Below, one piece after another: positions 1 to 8,058 of a stretch of DNA of 64,000 nt; the stretch's first letter is position 1; each line of letters starts with the position of its first letter. Made by a program: the position numbers and the translations under genes. Source of the stretch: an uncultured Flavobacteriales bacterium (GTDB lineage Bacteria; Bacteroidota; Bacteroidia; Flavobacteriales; JBLHRE01); NCBI GenBank assembly GCA_937139155.1, contig CAKZPI010000018.1, positions 1 through 64,000 on the forward strand, in the 5' to 3' direction. The notes below the pieces were generated by a model. The model was not told the DNA's origin. It did no database searches and was given only the letters and a program-made list of their open reading frames with translations.

Positions 1-169
1 GCAGGAGAAATTAATTAGCCCTGGTAAAAAGTGATAGCTTTCATTGAGCACTTTTGGACGGGGTAATGTGGGGAATGAGCCACAACGGCATGGCGCAATA
101 TGACACCCAGAAGTTCAGGGGTTTTCTACGGAGCTTAAGAAGTGAAGCAAAAGCGAAGGAGGTGAAATT

Positions 170-742
170 ATGACCTTATTAGATGTCATAAGGAATCCCT
201 GGCCCTGGTACGTGGCAGGCCCGATGCTGGCGCTGGTGATGTTCGGACTAGTGTATTTTGACCGCACTTTTGGCTTTAGCTCAAACTTACGTACGATGTG
301 TACATTGGCCGGGGCTGGAAAAGTGGCTGATTTCTTTCAATTCGACTGGCGGGCACAGAAATGGAACCTCATGTTTTTGGCGGGAACCATTCTGGGTGGA
401 TTTCTGAGCTACCAGTGGCTCATGACCGATCAAAAAGTTGAACTAAGTGAAGGAGCTGCACAATCCCTAAATAATGAACTGGGTTTCGATGGAGTGGCCG
501 TGCAATATCTTCCTAAGGAAATTTTTAGCCCGGAGGCCATGCGTTCTCCTTCGGGTATTTTGATCCTATTGCTGGGTGGTTTACTGGTAGGCTTTGGGGC
601 CAGGTATGCCGGAGGTTGTACTTCAGGACATGCCATTACGGGCTTGAGCAACCTTCAATGGCCGTCCCTGATTGCGGTGATAGGCTTTTTTATCGGTGGT
701 CTGACGATGACATTTTTCGGCCTACCACTCATTTTCAATTAA
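170..742 (+). CDS. YeeE/YedE-family sulfur transporter, first half of a split pair
   Basis: 190 aa multi-TM protein with GARYAGGCTSGHAITGLS motif; RBS-like aaggagg upstream. Confidence 0.85.
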   Translation: MTLLDVIRNPWPWYVAGPMLALVMFGLVYFDRTFGFSSNLRTMCTLAGAGKVADFFQFDWRAQKWNLMFLAGTILGGFLSYQWLMTDQKVELSEGAAQSLNNELGFDGVAVQYLPKEIFSPEAMRSPSGILILLLGGLLVGFGARYAGGCTSGHAITGLSNLQWPSLIAVIGFFIGGLTMTFFGLPLIFN

Positions 743-1171
743 TTGAATTCACTAACAATGAAGTATATCAAGTTTTTAGCCTTGGGAGTAGTTTTTGGAA
801 TCATCATGGCCAAAGCACAGGTAATATCCTGGTACCGCATTTACGAGATGTTTCGTTTTGAGTCATTCCACATGTATGGAGTAATCGGTAGTGCCTTGGT
901 GCTGGGGATCATTTTCATCCAGTTTTCAAAACGGAAAGGAATCAAAAGTCTATCGGGTCAGCCCATTTTACTAGCTGAAAAGCAAAAATCCATCCTACGT
1001 TATTTAATAGGTGGTATCATTTTCGGCTTAGGATGGGCTCTGTCTGGGGCTTGCCCGGGTCCCATGTTTGTGCTGCTGGGCTTTGGCTATGCACCAATAC
1101 TCATCGTAATCATAGGGGCACTATTAGGTACCTTCCTGTATGGGCTGGTAAGGCAAAAGTTACCTCATTAA
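743..1171 (+). CDS. YeeE/YedE-family (DUF6691-like) transporter, second half
   Basis: 142 aa multi-TM, GWALSGACPGPMF motif; directly abuts previous CDS. Confidence 0.85.
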   Translation: MNSLTMKYIKFLALGVVFGIIMAKAQVISWYRIYEMFRFESFHMYGVIGSALVLGIIFIQFSKRKGIKSLSGQPILLAEKQKSILRYLIGGIIFGLGWALSGACPGPMFVLLGFGYAPILIVIIGALLGTFLYGLVRQKLPH

Positions 1172-1240
1172 AAGAATCATGCCGGTAAACCTTGCTCTGG
1201 CAAAAATATTAGCAAGGAAAAAACTAAAAATTGAATAGTT

Positions 1241-2602
1241 ATGAATATTAAGCAGTTTTATGACAAGCCATTGGCACACGCATCTTACGCACTGATTAGT
1301 GAAGGTCAAATGGCCATAGTTGACCCCGGGCGGGATCCACAGCAGTATTATGACTACGCAAAAGCAAGTCAGGCAGAAATTGTGGCCGTGTTTGAAACCC
1401 ACCCTCATGCTGACTTTGTGAGCAGTCATTTAGAAATTCACAAGGAAACCGGAGCTACAATCTATGTAAGCCGCAAGGTAGGAGCCGATTATCCCCATCA
1501 GGGATTTGATGAAGGCGAACAGTTGCGCATAGGACATGTAGAGATCAAGGCGCTGAACACGCCCGGTCATTCACCGGATAGCATCACCATTATTGCCACA
1601 GACCCCGCAAAGGAGGAAAAGGTCGCATTTACAGGCGACACTTTATTTATAGGGGATGTAGGGCGACCTGATTTGAGAGAAGAAGCTGGAAAAATGCGCG
1701 CCAAGCGCGAAAGCCTGGCGGCCGATATGTATGAAAGTATTCATCAGAAGCTATTGAAATTACCTGATGACACCTTAATCTACCCTGCTCATGGAGCTGG
1801 CTCTCTTTGTGGCAAGAATATGAGCATTGAAACCTACAGCACCATGGGTGAGCAACGTGCCACCAACTGGGCCCTTCAGGATATGAGCCTGGAAGTTTTC
1901 ATGAAATCGCTGTTGGAGGATCAGCCCTTTGTTCCCAAGTACTTCGGTTATGATGTAGACCTCAATAAGGCGGGAGCACCGAACTTCAAAGAGGGGGTTC
2001 ATGGGGTGAATCAACTTGCCTCCTGGCAAGAGATTCCGCAGCACTCACTGGTAATCGATGCCCGAAATGAAGCTGAATTTAAAGCAGGTCATTTGGAAGG
2101 AGCTATCAATATCATGCATACCGAAAACGGCAAATTTGAAACCTGGATCGGATCGCTAATCGGACCTGATGAAAAGTTCTTCATCATTGCCGCGGATAAG
2201 CAACAGGCAGACGCAGTCATTGAGCGAACTGCTAAAATTGGCTATGAACTGCTAATTGCCGGGGTGGCCATTGCTACGGATGATATGCCGACAACCGCTT
2301 CTAAGGTGAATATGGAAAAATTCGCGAATAATCGGGGCGAATTCACCATAGTGGATGTAAGGAATGAGGCCGAAGCGAGTAATGGAAAGTACTTTCAGAA
2401 TGCCATTGTAATTCCATTGCATGAGTTACGGGAACGTGCAGGAGATATACCTACCGATAAACCCATTGTAGTACATTGTGCGGCAGGGTTTCGTTCGGCA
2501 GCTGGAAGCAGCGTACTGATGCGAAGTTATCCCTCAGCTGAAGTGTTGGATTTAGGAGAGGCCATAAAGGACTTTGAAACACCCGAGCCAGTGCGGGCTT
2601 AA
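1241..2602 (+). CDS. MBL-fold persulfide dioxygenase with tandem rhodanese domains (CstB-like)
   Basis: HPHADF and TPGHSPDS MBL motifs, GAGSLCGKNMS, C-terminal rhodanese loop VHCAAGFRSA; first rhodanese domain lacks the active-site Cys. Confidence 0.9.
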   Translation: MNIKQFYDKPLAHASYALISEGQMAIVDPGRDPQQYYDYAKASQAEIVAVFETHPHADFVSSHLEIHKETGATIYVSRKVGADYPHQGFDEGEQLRIGHVEIKALNTPGHSPDSITIIATDPAKEEKVAFTGDTLFIGDVGRPDLREEAGKMRAKRESLAADMYESIHQKLLKLPDDTLIYPAHGAGSLCGKNMSIETYSTMGEQRATNWALQDMSLEVFMKSLLEDQPFVPKYFGYDVDLNKAGAPNFKEGVHGVNQLASWQEIPQHSLVIDARNEAEFKAGHLEGAINIMHTENGKFETWIGSLIGPDEKFFIIAADKQQADAVIERTAKIGYELLIAGVAIATDDMPTTASKVNMEKFANNRGEFTIVDVRNEAEASNGKYFQNAIVIPLHELRERAGDIPTDKPIVVHCAAGFRSAAGSSVLMRSYPSAEVLDLGEAIKDFETPEPVRA

Positions 2603-2626
2603 GATAAATAAAGGTTCTACCTGATG

Positions 2627-2665
2627 CCGGGGGTGAGAAAAACCGTTTGATCATCCCCGGTTTTT
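2627..2665 (+). terminator. Rho-independent terminator
   Basis: ccgggggtga ... tcatccccgg stem followed by ttttt. Confidence 0.7.
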
Positions 2666-2827
2666 CTATACCCATTCTTATAGCTTTCTACCCCTATTTA
2701 TTTTGATCCTACATATTGGATACAACATTATCATGTAAAGACATGAAAGTGCCTAAATAAGCATATAGGTAAATTTCATCTCAATCCTTGATCTCATTTT
2801 TGAACGCCTTTTAAGAATGAAATCAAG

Positions 2828-3049
2828 ATGCAGCACAGCCATAGTCTCTCGTTTGCTACTACTGCTTCCGGCATGCTCGGAGGTCTTTCCCGAGCCTTGA
2901 CGGAGCAATTTTCCAACACGACCATCACATTTCCTGGAGCCATTGACGTGGCCGCTTATGCAGTGGTCAGCGCCAGTGTAGGTTACTGCGTGAAAGTGAC
3001 CATGGATCTCATCTCTGAGCGATTCCGAAAAGGGAAAGGTACGAAGTGA
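2828..3049 (+). CDS. small hypothetical protein with one hydrophobic segment
   Basis: 73 aa ORF, 4 nt overlap with next ORF. Confidence 0.5.
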   Translation: MQHSHSLSFATTASGMLGGLSRALTEQFSNTTITFPGAIDVAAYAVVSASVGYCVKVTMDLISERFRKGKGTK

Positions 3050-3579
3050 GAAGCATTGTAGCCATAGGACTTATAGGTGGACTTCTCTACTGGGGCAGCC
3101 GGGCATTCAGCGCCAAGCGATTGAGTGATAAATCTGTGGTGCGAACCCTGAATCCGCGTATTGCCAAGATCACTTTGGCAGGTGTTACCCTGGCAACGGA
3201 TATCTACGTTGACAATCCTACAAATGGCAGCGTTCAGATTACCAAACCGGTAATCACATTCACCACTGGTGGTAAATATGTAGCATCCAGTGTTCCCACC
3301 CGCGATCAGTACACCATCGCTCCTTTGAGCCAAACTTCACTAGGTACGGCAAAAGTGGAAATCCCCTGGAGCGTACTCACTCCCTACATCTCCAATCTGG
3401 TAAGCCGTATTCCGGCTCTCGTTCGTGGTGGCAACACCAGTATTCAGTCTCTCAACCTGCCACTGGAATACCGCTACTCGGTGTATGTGAACGACATCTT
3501 TTACGAATCAACTCCTGGTCGACCAACGCTCACGGAGAATCACTTAACGCCCAAATCAAGTTATTTAGAGCACAGTTAA
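3046..3579 (+). CDS. hypothetical protein, N-terminal TM, LEA14-like beta domain (GTG start)
   Basis: N-terminal IVAIGLIGGLLYWGSRAF, then VTLATDIYVDNPTNGSVQITKPVITF, LEA-like. Confidence 0.55.
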   Translation: MRSIVAIGLIGGLLYWGSRAFSAKRLSDKSVVRTLNPRIAKITLAGVTLATDIYVDNPTNGSVQITKPVITFTTGGKYVASSVPTRDQYTIAPLSQTSLGTAKVEIPWSVLTPYISNLVSRIPALVRGGNTSIQSLNLPLEYRYSVYVNDIFYESTPGRPTLTENHLTPKSSYLEHS

Positions 3580-3700
3580 GAGGGGTGAATGACACCAAAC
3601 TTTTCCTTTATCGACTCCAAAAAATCTTTGCTTAATTTGTCCTGCTCCCCATAAATTAGACCTGGTCCATTACTTTCAGATAGATATTAAGAATTTACAG

Positions 3701-4090
3701 TTGATTAAATCACATAAAATGATAAACCCATCCAAGCCCAATGAAACCATTTGTATGACGCTGATATATCTGCCTACTCAAGCAGGGGCGGTACCCACTT
3801 TTGTGGCCTTTGACCAGTATTCACACTATTGCTTTTTTGTGGAGACAGTAGAAGTGCTGAATGAGGCCGCTATGATGAAAGTCGTAGGTAAGCTGATGAA
3901 CCATGAGGACTTTCAGCGAATCGACCATAAAGGCTTCAACTTGTTGGTAGATTTTGGTGAAGAGATACTGGAAGAACTCAACCTTATTGCACAAGAGCAT
4001 GAGGGATCCGCGGTATATGAACCAGAGGTCGTTCAGGAAGCTACTAAAGAAGATCTTCAAGCCCTATTTGAGAATATGGGTAAAGGGTGA
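3701..4090 (+). CDS. hypothetical protein
   Basis: 129 aa ORF, acidic C terminus; alternative start at 3719. Confidence 0.5.
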   Translation: MIKSHKMINPSKPNETICMTLIYLPTQAGAVPTFVAFDQYSHYCFFVETVEVLNEAAMMKVVGKLMNHEDFQRIDHKGFNLLVDFGEEILEELNLIAQEHEGSAVYEPEVVQEATKEDLQALFENMGKG

Positions 4091-4143
4091 ATGGTTATGA
4101 AAGCAAGAGTTGGGGATGACACACTTAGCTGAACACTCCCGCC

Positions 4144-5109
4144 TTATACTTCTAATTTGCCATATCGCTCAGACAAAACCTCCTTGTAAGCAGCTTTCAT
4201 ATCCTCGGACAGAAATGACTGATCAATCCAGCTGAATGCCTTTGGTTTGTTTTTAAGTATTCGGTTGAAGGTTCCTCTGATTTGTTTTGGGGTGAGGCCT
4301 AACCTTTCGCCTAATTGCTCAAAGTGCTCCCGCTGTAGTTTCTTTTTCTTTCCGGCTAGAGTCAGTGCGAGTTCTTCCTTATCTTCAGGAAAAACAATAG
4401 CTACATTTAACAAATCATAAGCAGGAGCAAGTCCCCAACCATTTGATGTTTCAATCAAAGAGAAATTCTTAAGGTGCATATCGTTGTTACCCGTCAGAAA
4501 TGAAAATAGGCCCAGATCAAGGAAATAGGTTTTGTCCAGCAAAGTATTACTGGAATAGGTATCTAGGGCCTTTCCCACTTTTTCCATTGAGCTTTTATAC
4601 TTATCAAAGGCCTCTGTGATTTGGAACATGTCAAGCATGTGGATCTTTTCACCATTGTCCGTACGATCTATTCGTTTGGTGATGTAACAGCCTTCCCCGG
4701 ATGTCAATCTGATCAATGAAGAGGGCACCACCGGTATTCCAAAAGTTTCTGCTATGCGCATGGTGAGGTGCTCATTTTCGGGCATTTGTGGAAAACGGTC
4801 AGAAGGAGGTTTGAAAATATAGTTTCCCCCTAAAGCTCCTACAATGGTAAGTCTGGCATTTGCCTGATTTGAAGATTCTGCCACTAGCGACATGGATAAC
4901 TTGGGTTGTACTCCTGGAACCGATACACTTCGCTCAACCATATTCTTAGCAAGCTCATCCATTTGATCTAATGAATACTCTATTTGAGGAGGGTTTGGAG
5001 TTCCAAAAAACTCTAAAGAGCACTTTTCATGAAAGTCTTTTTCACTTTCAATGGGACCATAGCAGTACAAACATTTATTCTCCATCTTCATTGAGTATTG
5101 GTTCAACAC
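4144..5109 (-). CDS. HipT-like serine/threonine kinase toxin (HipA C-terminal kinase core)
   Basis: SVSVPGVQPKLS loop, catalytic TGNNDMHLKNFSL, APAYDLL; N-terminal CxxC...HxxxC ribbon (MENKCLYCYGP...HEKC). Confidence 0.85.
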   Translation of the reverse strand: MLNQYSMKMENKCLYCYGPIESEKDFHEKCSLEFFGTPNPPQIEYSLDQMDELAKNMVERSVSVPGVQPKLSMSLVAESSNQANARLTIVGALGGNYIFKPPSDRFPQMPENEHLTMRIAETFGIPVVPSSLIRLTSGEGCYITKRIDRTDNGEKIHMLDMFQITEAFDKYKSSMEKVGKALDTYSSNTLLDKTYFLDLGLFSFLTGNNDMHLKNFSLIETSNGWGLAPAYDLLNVAIVFPEDKEELALTLAGKKKKLQREHFEQLGERLGLTPKQIRGTFNRILKNKPKAFSWIDQSFLSEDMKAAYKEVLSERYGKLEV

Positions 5110-5410
5110 TCACCGCACCAATGCAATTCTGACAACAGGCCAGCAGCAATCCCATGCGATCATTCTTATTGATCTTCCAGCTTTTTGAAGCGATATCAAG
5201 TAGCCATCCTTCTGGAATTAATCCTTCAAAAAAAGGGAAGAGTCGTTTTTCTTTATAGGGCTCTGATGAAACAGGCATTGTAAAAGTGATGAAGTCATTA
5301 GGATGCTGATCAACATATTTCCTATCGTACTGAAATTCATATTCCCCATCGTTGGTTTCAGTGAGGATACCCGCCAATAATCCCTTGTATAGTACTCTTC
5401 CTTGTCTCAT
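5075..5410 (-). CDS. HipS-like protein (HipA N-terminal subdomain 1)
   Basis: 111 aa, FFEGLIPEGWLLD and GAVSV, typical of HipA N-terminal domain; 4 nt overlap with hipB-like gene. Confidence 0.85.
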   Translation of the reverse strand: MRQGRVLYKGLLAGILTETNDGEYEFQYDRKYVDQHPNDFITFTMPVSSEPYKEKRLFPFFEGLIPEGWLLDIASKSWKINKNDRMGLLLACCQNCIGAVSVEPILNEDGE

Positions 5411-5616
5411 TCAAGAAGTTCTTTACTGTTTACAGGAGCCAGTTCATGGCCAAACATTTTGAGCACCAGGTTTACCTTTTCCATGTTGAGATTGGTTTTG
5501 CCCTGCTCTATTTTGCGCACAACAGTGAGTGCCACTCCAGCCCGCTCAGCAAATTCTTCCTGGGTGAGATTGACCTCCTTTCTACGTTGTTTTACAAATT
5601 CAGATAATCCCTTCAT
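5407..5616 (-). CDS. HipB-like XRE-family antitoxin/repressor
   Basis: RRKEVNLTQEEFAERAGVALTVVRKIEQGKTNLNMEKVNLVLKMFG helix-turn-helix. Confidence 0.9.
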   Translation of the reverse strand: MKGLSEFVKQRRKEVNLTQEEFAERAGVALTVVRKIEQGKTNLNMEKVNLVLKMFGHELAPVNSKELLE

Positions 5617-5636
5617 TATATGCTTAGAGATATAAT
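5615..5636. promoter_or_regulatory. putative HipB operator O1 (ATTATAT-N8-ATATAAT)
   Basis: perfect 7 bp inverted repeat with 8 bp spacer, overlaps hipB start codon. Confidence 0.75.
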
Positions 5637-5654
5637 TTTCTTCAAATATACCAA

Positions 5655-5676
5655 ACTATATGTAAAAAGATATAAT
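5655..5676. promoter_or_regulatory. putative HipB operator O2 (ACTATAT-N8-ATATAAT)
   Basis: 6/7 match inverted repeat, exactly 40 bp from O1. Confidence 0.75.
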
Positions 5677-5694
5677 TCGCTTAAATAATTTCAA

Positions 5695-5716
5695 ATTATA
5701 TGCTTTAAGATATAAT
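5695..5716. promoter_or_regulatory. putative HipB operator O3 (ATTATAT-N8-ATATAAT)
   Basis: perfect 7 bp inverted repeat, exactly 40 bp from O2. Confidence 0.75.
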
Positions 5717-5832
5717 TTACGATTGGGTTGAAAATTGTCGGGGGTAGTGAAATGAACCCAAGATCACCACATTTAAATTGTGAAGTCGAGGATTTGAGTG
5801 TAAAACCCTCTCGATCGCTCCCTGGTTCCAAT

Positions 5833-5986
5833 CTCCCAATTCCCAATTCCCGCCTCCCGCCTCCCGCTTCCCGCCTCCCGCTTCCCGCTTCCCAATTCCC
5901 GCCTCCCAATTCCCGCCTCCCGATTCCTGCCTCCCGATTCCCGCCTCCCGCCTCCCGCCTCCCGATTCCCGCCTCCCGATTCCCAG
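5833..5986. repeat. heptamer minisatellite, 22 units of YTCCCRN (CTCCCGC / TTCCCGC / CTCCCGA / TTCCCAA variants)
   Basis: direct reading: 154 bp parses without interruption into 22 units of 7 bp. Confidence 0.95.
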
Positions 5987-6097
5987 ATTAAATCTATTGC
6001 CTACAGGTCATTCCTATTTCCTCCTCAAGAACTAACAACCATTCTTTTTTAGGCCTTATTGAACCATTAACTTTCCCCAAAATCTTCATTCACAAAC

Positions 6098-6979
6098 ATG
6101 TCATCAATAGCCATTGAAGTTCATAACCTTTCAAAATTTTACGGGAAAAACTTAGGCATCGAATCCGTCAACCTTTCCATCAACAAGGGTGAAATTTTCG
6201 GATTCATTGGTCCGAATGGGTCAGGGAAATCCACGGCCATCAGGGCCATGATGGGACTATTGATTCCCAGTTCAGGCCGCATAAATATTCTCGGGTTTGA
6301 CGCCCAAACCCAAGGGGTTGAGGCACGGAAAAGGGTAGGGTATCTACCTTCTGAAGTGAATTATTACTCGGAAATGAATGCCCGAGAAATCCTTGAATAC
6401 CACGCCAAAATATATAGGATTCCGAATCCTCAACCTTTAATTGAGGAGAAGGCTGGTTATTTTGAACTCGACCTTGATAAACCCATAGACGATTTAAGCT
6501 TCGGGAATAAAAAGAAATGTGCCATTATACAAGCTGTTTTGCATAACCCAGAGGTGCTGATTCTCGATGAACCCACTGGCGGACTCGACCCCTTGATGCA
6601 AAATCGGTTTTTTGAGCTTATGGAGGACTTAAACAACCAAGGTACCACCCTTTTCTTTAGCTCCCATATCCTCTCAGAAATACAAAGGCTTTGCGATCGG
6701 GCAGCCATCATTCAAAAGGGGAAAATAAAGGCAGTAGAAGACATTCACGCCCTCTTAGCCAAACAAATGAAAAAGGTGCGCTTAATTAGCTTAAACGATG
6801 AGGATTTTAATTTGCCTGAAGGGGCTGATAATTACCATAAAAGTGGACGGAAACATAACTTTGATTATATAGGTAAACCCGATGGTTTAATTCACTGGCT
6901 AAGTCAAAGAAATTGGCAGGATGTAAGCCTAACGGAACCAGACCTAGAAAGCATTTTTATGAATTACTACCAAAGGTGA
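6098..6979 (+). CDS. ABC transporter ATP-binding protein
   Basis: Walker A GPNGSGKST, LSFGNKKK, Walker B VLILDEPTGGLDP. Confidence 0.95.
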   Translation: MSSIAIEVHNLSKFYGKNLGIESVNLSINKGEIFGFIGPNGSGKSTAIRAMMGLLIPSSGRINILGFDAQTQGVEARKRVGYLPSEVNYYSEMNAREILEYHAKIYRIPNPQPLIEEKAGYFELDLDKPIDDLSFGNKKKCAIIQAVLHNPEVLILDEPTGGLDPLMQNRFFELMEDLNNQGTTLFFSSHILSEIQRLCDRAAIIQKGKIKAVEDIHALLAKQMKKVRLISLNDEDFNLPEGADNYHKSGRKHNFDYIGKPDGLIHWLSQRNWQDVSLTEPDLESIFMNYYQR

Positions 6980-6980
6980 A

Positions 6981-7784
6981 ATGAATCGTATTGTATTTAT
7001 AAAAGAACTCAAAAGAAACCGAAAAAACTTTGGTATCTGGACCGGAATTGTCCTTGCCTTTACTATGTTGATTCTTTCCATCTATCCAAGCTTTTCTGAC
7101 ATGGGGAAAGACCTAGTAAACCTTATGGCCAAGCTTCCGAAAGAATATGCCAGAGCCTTCGGAATGGATGAGGCAACCTGGAATAGTATCATAGGGTTTT
7201 ACAGCACCTACTTCGGAATCTACATCACCCTATTAATTGGGATTTTCACAGCATCTACCGGGGCCACGATTCTAGGAAAGGAGGAAAGGGATGGAACCGC
7301 TGAATTCCTCCTGACAAGACCCGTCTCTAGGTCATGTATTTTTTATTCCAAAATGGCTGCTTTAGGAATTATGATCCTTTTGGTCTTCTTTATTCAAACC
7401 CTCTTTGCGCTTACCGGGATTTTGATATTCAGTGATTTTAGCGATTGGAGCATTTTTTGGGTCATGCAAGTGCATGGGTTTTTCTTAGTGACCCTCTTTA
7501 CAGGGCTCGCCATTTTCATTTCCTCCTTCTTATCGCCAAAAATAAATTTTATGGGAATGGTAGTAGGAATGATCTTTGGAACCTACCTGGTCAATGCCAT
7601 TTCAAAAACAGCCGATAAAATAGAATGGATCGGGTTTATTAGTCCTTATCACTACCTAAACCTTAACCTCGATCAAGGAAGTTTAAGCTTCAACCCTTGG
7701 GCATGCTTTACGTTTTTTTTAATCACCCTAGTCCTAACCGCATGGGCTAAAAAACGATTCCTGAAAAAGGATATTTTAAATTAA
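6981..7784 (+). CDS. ABC transporter permease (ABC-2 type)
   Basis: multi-TM, GKEERDGTAEFLLTRPVSR motif, adjacent to ATPase. Confidence 0.9.
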   Translation: MNRIVFIKELKRNRKNFGIWTGIVLAFTMLILSIYPSFSDMGKDLVNLMAKLPKEYARAFGMDEATWNSIIGFYSTYFGIYITLLIGIFTASTGATILGKEERDGTAEFLLTRPVSRSCIFYSKMAALGIMILLVFFIQTLFALTGILIFSDFSDWSIFWVMQVHGFFLVTLFTGLAIFISSFLSPKINFMGMVVGMIFGTYLVNAISKTADKIEWIGFISPYHYLNLNLDQGSLSFNPWACFTFFLITLVLTAWAKKRFLKKDILN

Positions 7785-7870
7785 GGAATCCTCCGAAGAA
7801 TCAAATTTAAGGTCCGTTTTCTGGTGCTGTTCTTGGCGCTAAATCAGGTGAAAAAATAAACCCAAAAAAA

Positions 7871-7917
7871 GCAAAAGCCCTGTTCAGGCCGATGGAAGCA
7901 TAAACCGGGACTTTTGC
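7871..7917. other. imperfect intergenic inverted repeat
   Basis: gcaaaagccc ... gggacttttgc, one-nucleotide bulge. Confidence 0.4.
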
Positions 7918-8058
7918 AAATTGGCCGAAGCCATAGTAGAGGGTGTATAAATGAGGGTTGGTTAGACATTGCAAACATGTAAATCTTTAATGACAACTAA
8001 GGTCAAATCCTTGAAAGATTTATATATATTGACTTGATTTGTCTGAAAATCCACCTTA

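Noticed and set aside
1-169. Upstream CDS end or leader peptide
   Set aside because: No convincing open frame or recognisable motif in the first 169 nt; left unannotated.
4144-5410. Frameshifted single hipA pseudogene
   Set aside because: The kinase ORF has its own start and a distinct N-terminal CLYC...HEKC segment, and the small protein ends cleanly; the layout matches known tripartite HipBST-type loci. Not fully excludable without relatives.
5833-5986. CRISPR array
   Set aside because: Continuous 7 bp tandem units with no unique spacers and no cas genes nearby; it is a minisatellite.
5691-5991. ORFs 5691-5909 (-) and 5728-5991 (+) as genes
   Set aside because: Their sequence is mostly translation of the heptamer array (e.g. 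LPPPASRLPLPASQFPP), so they are repeat-driven open frames, not credible CDSs.
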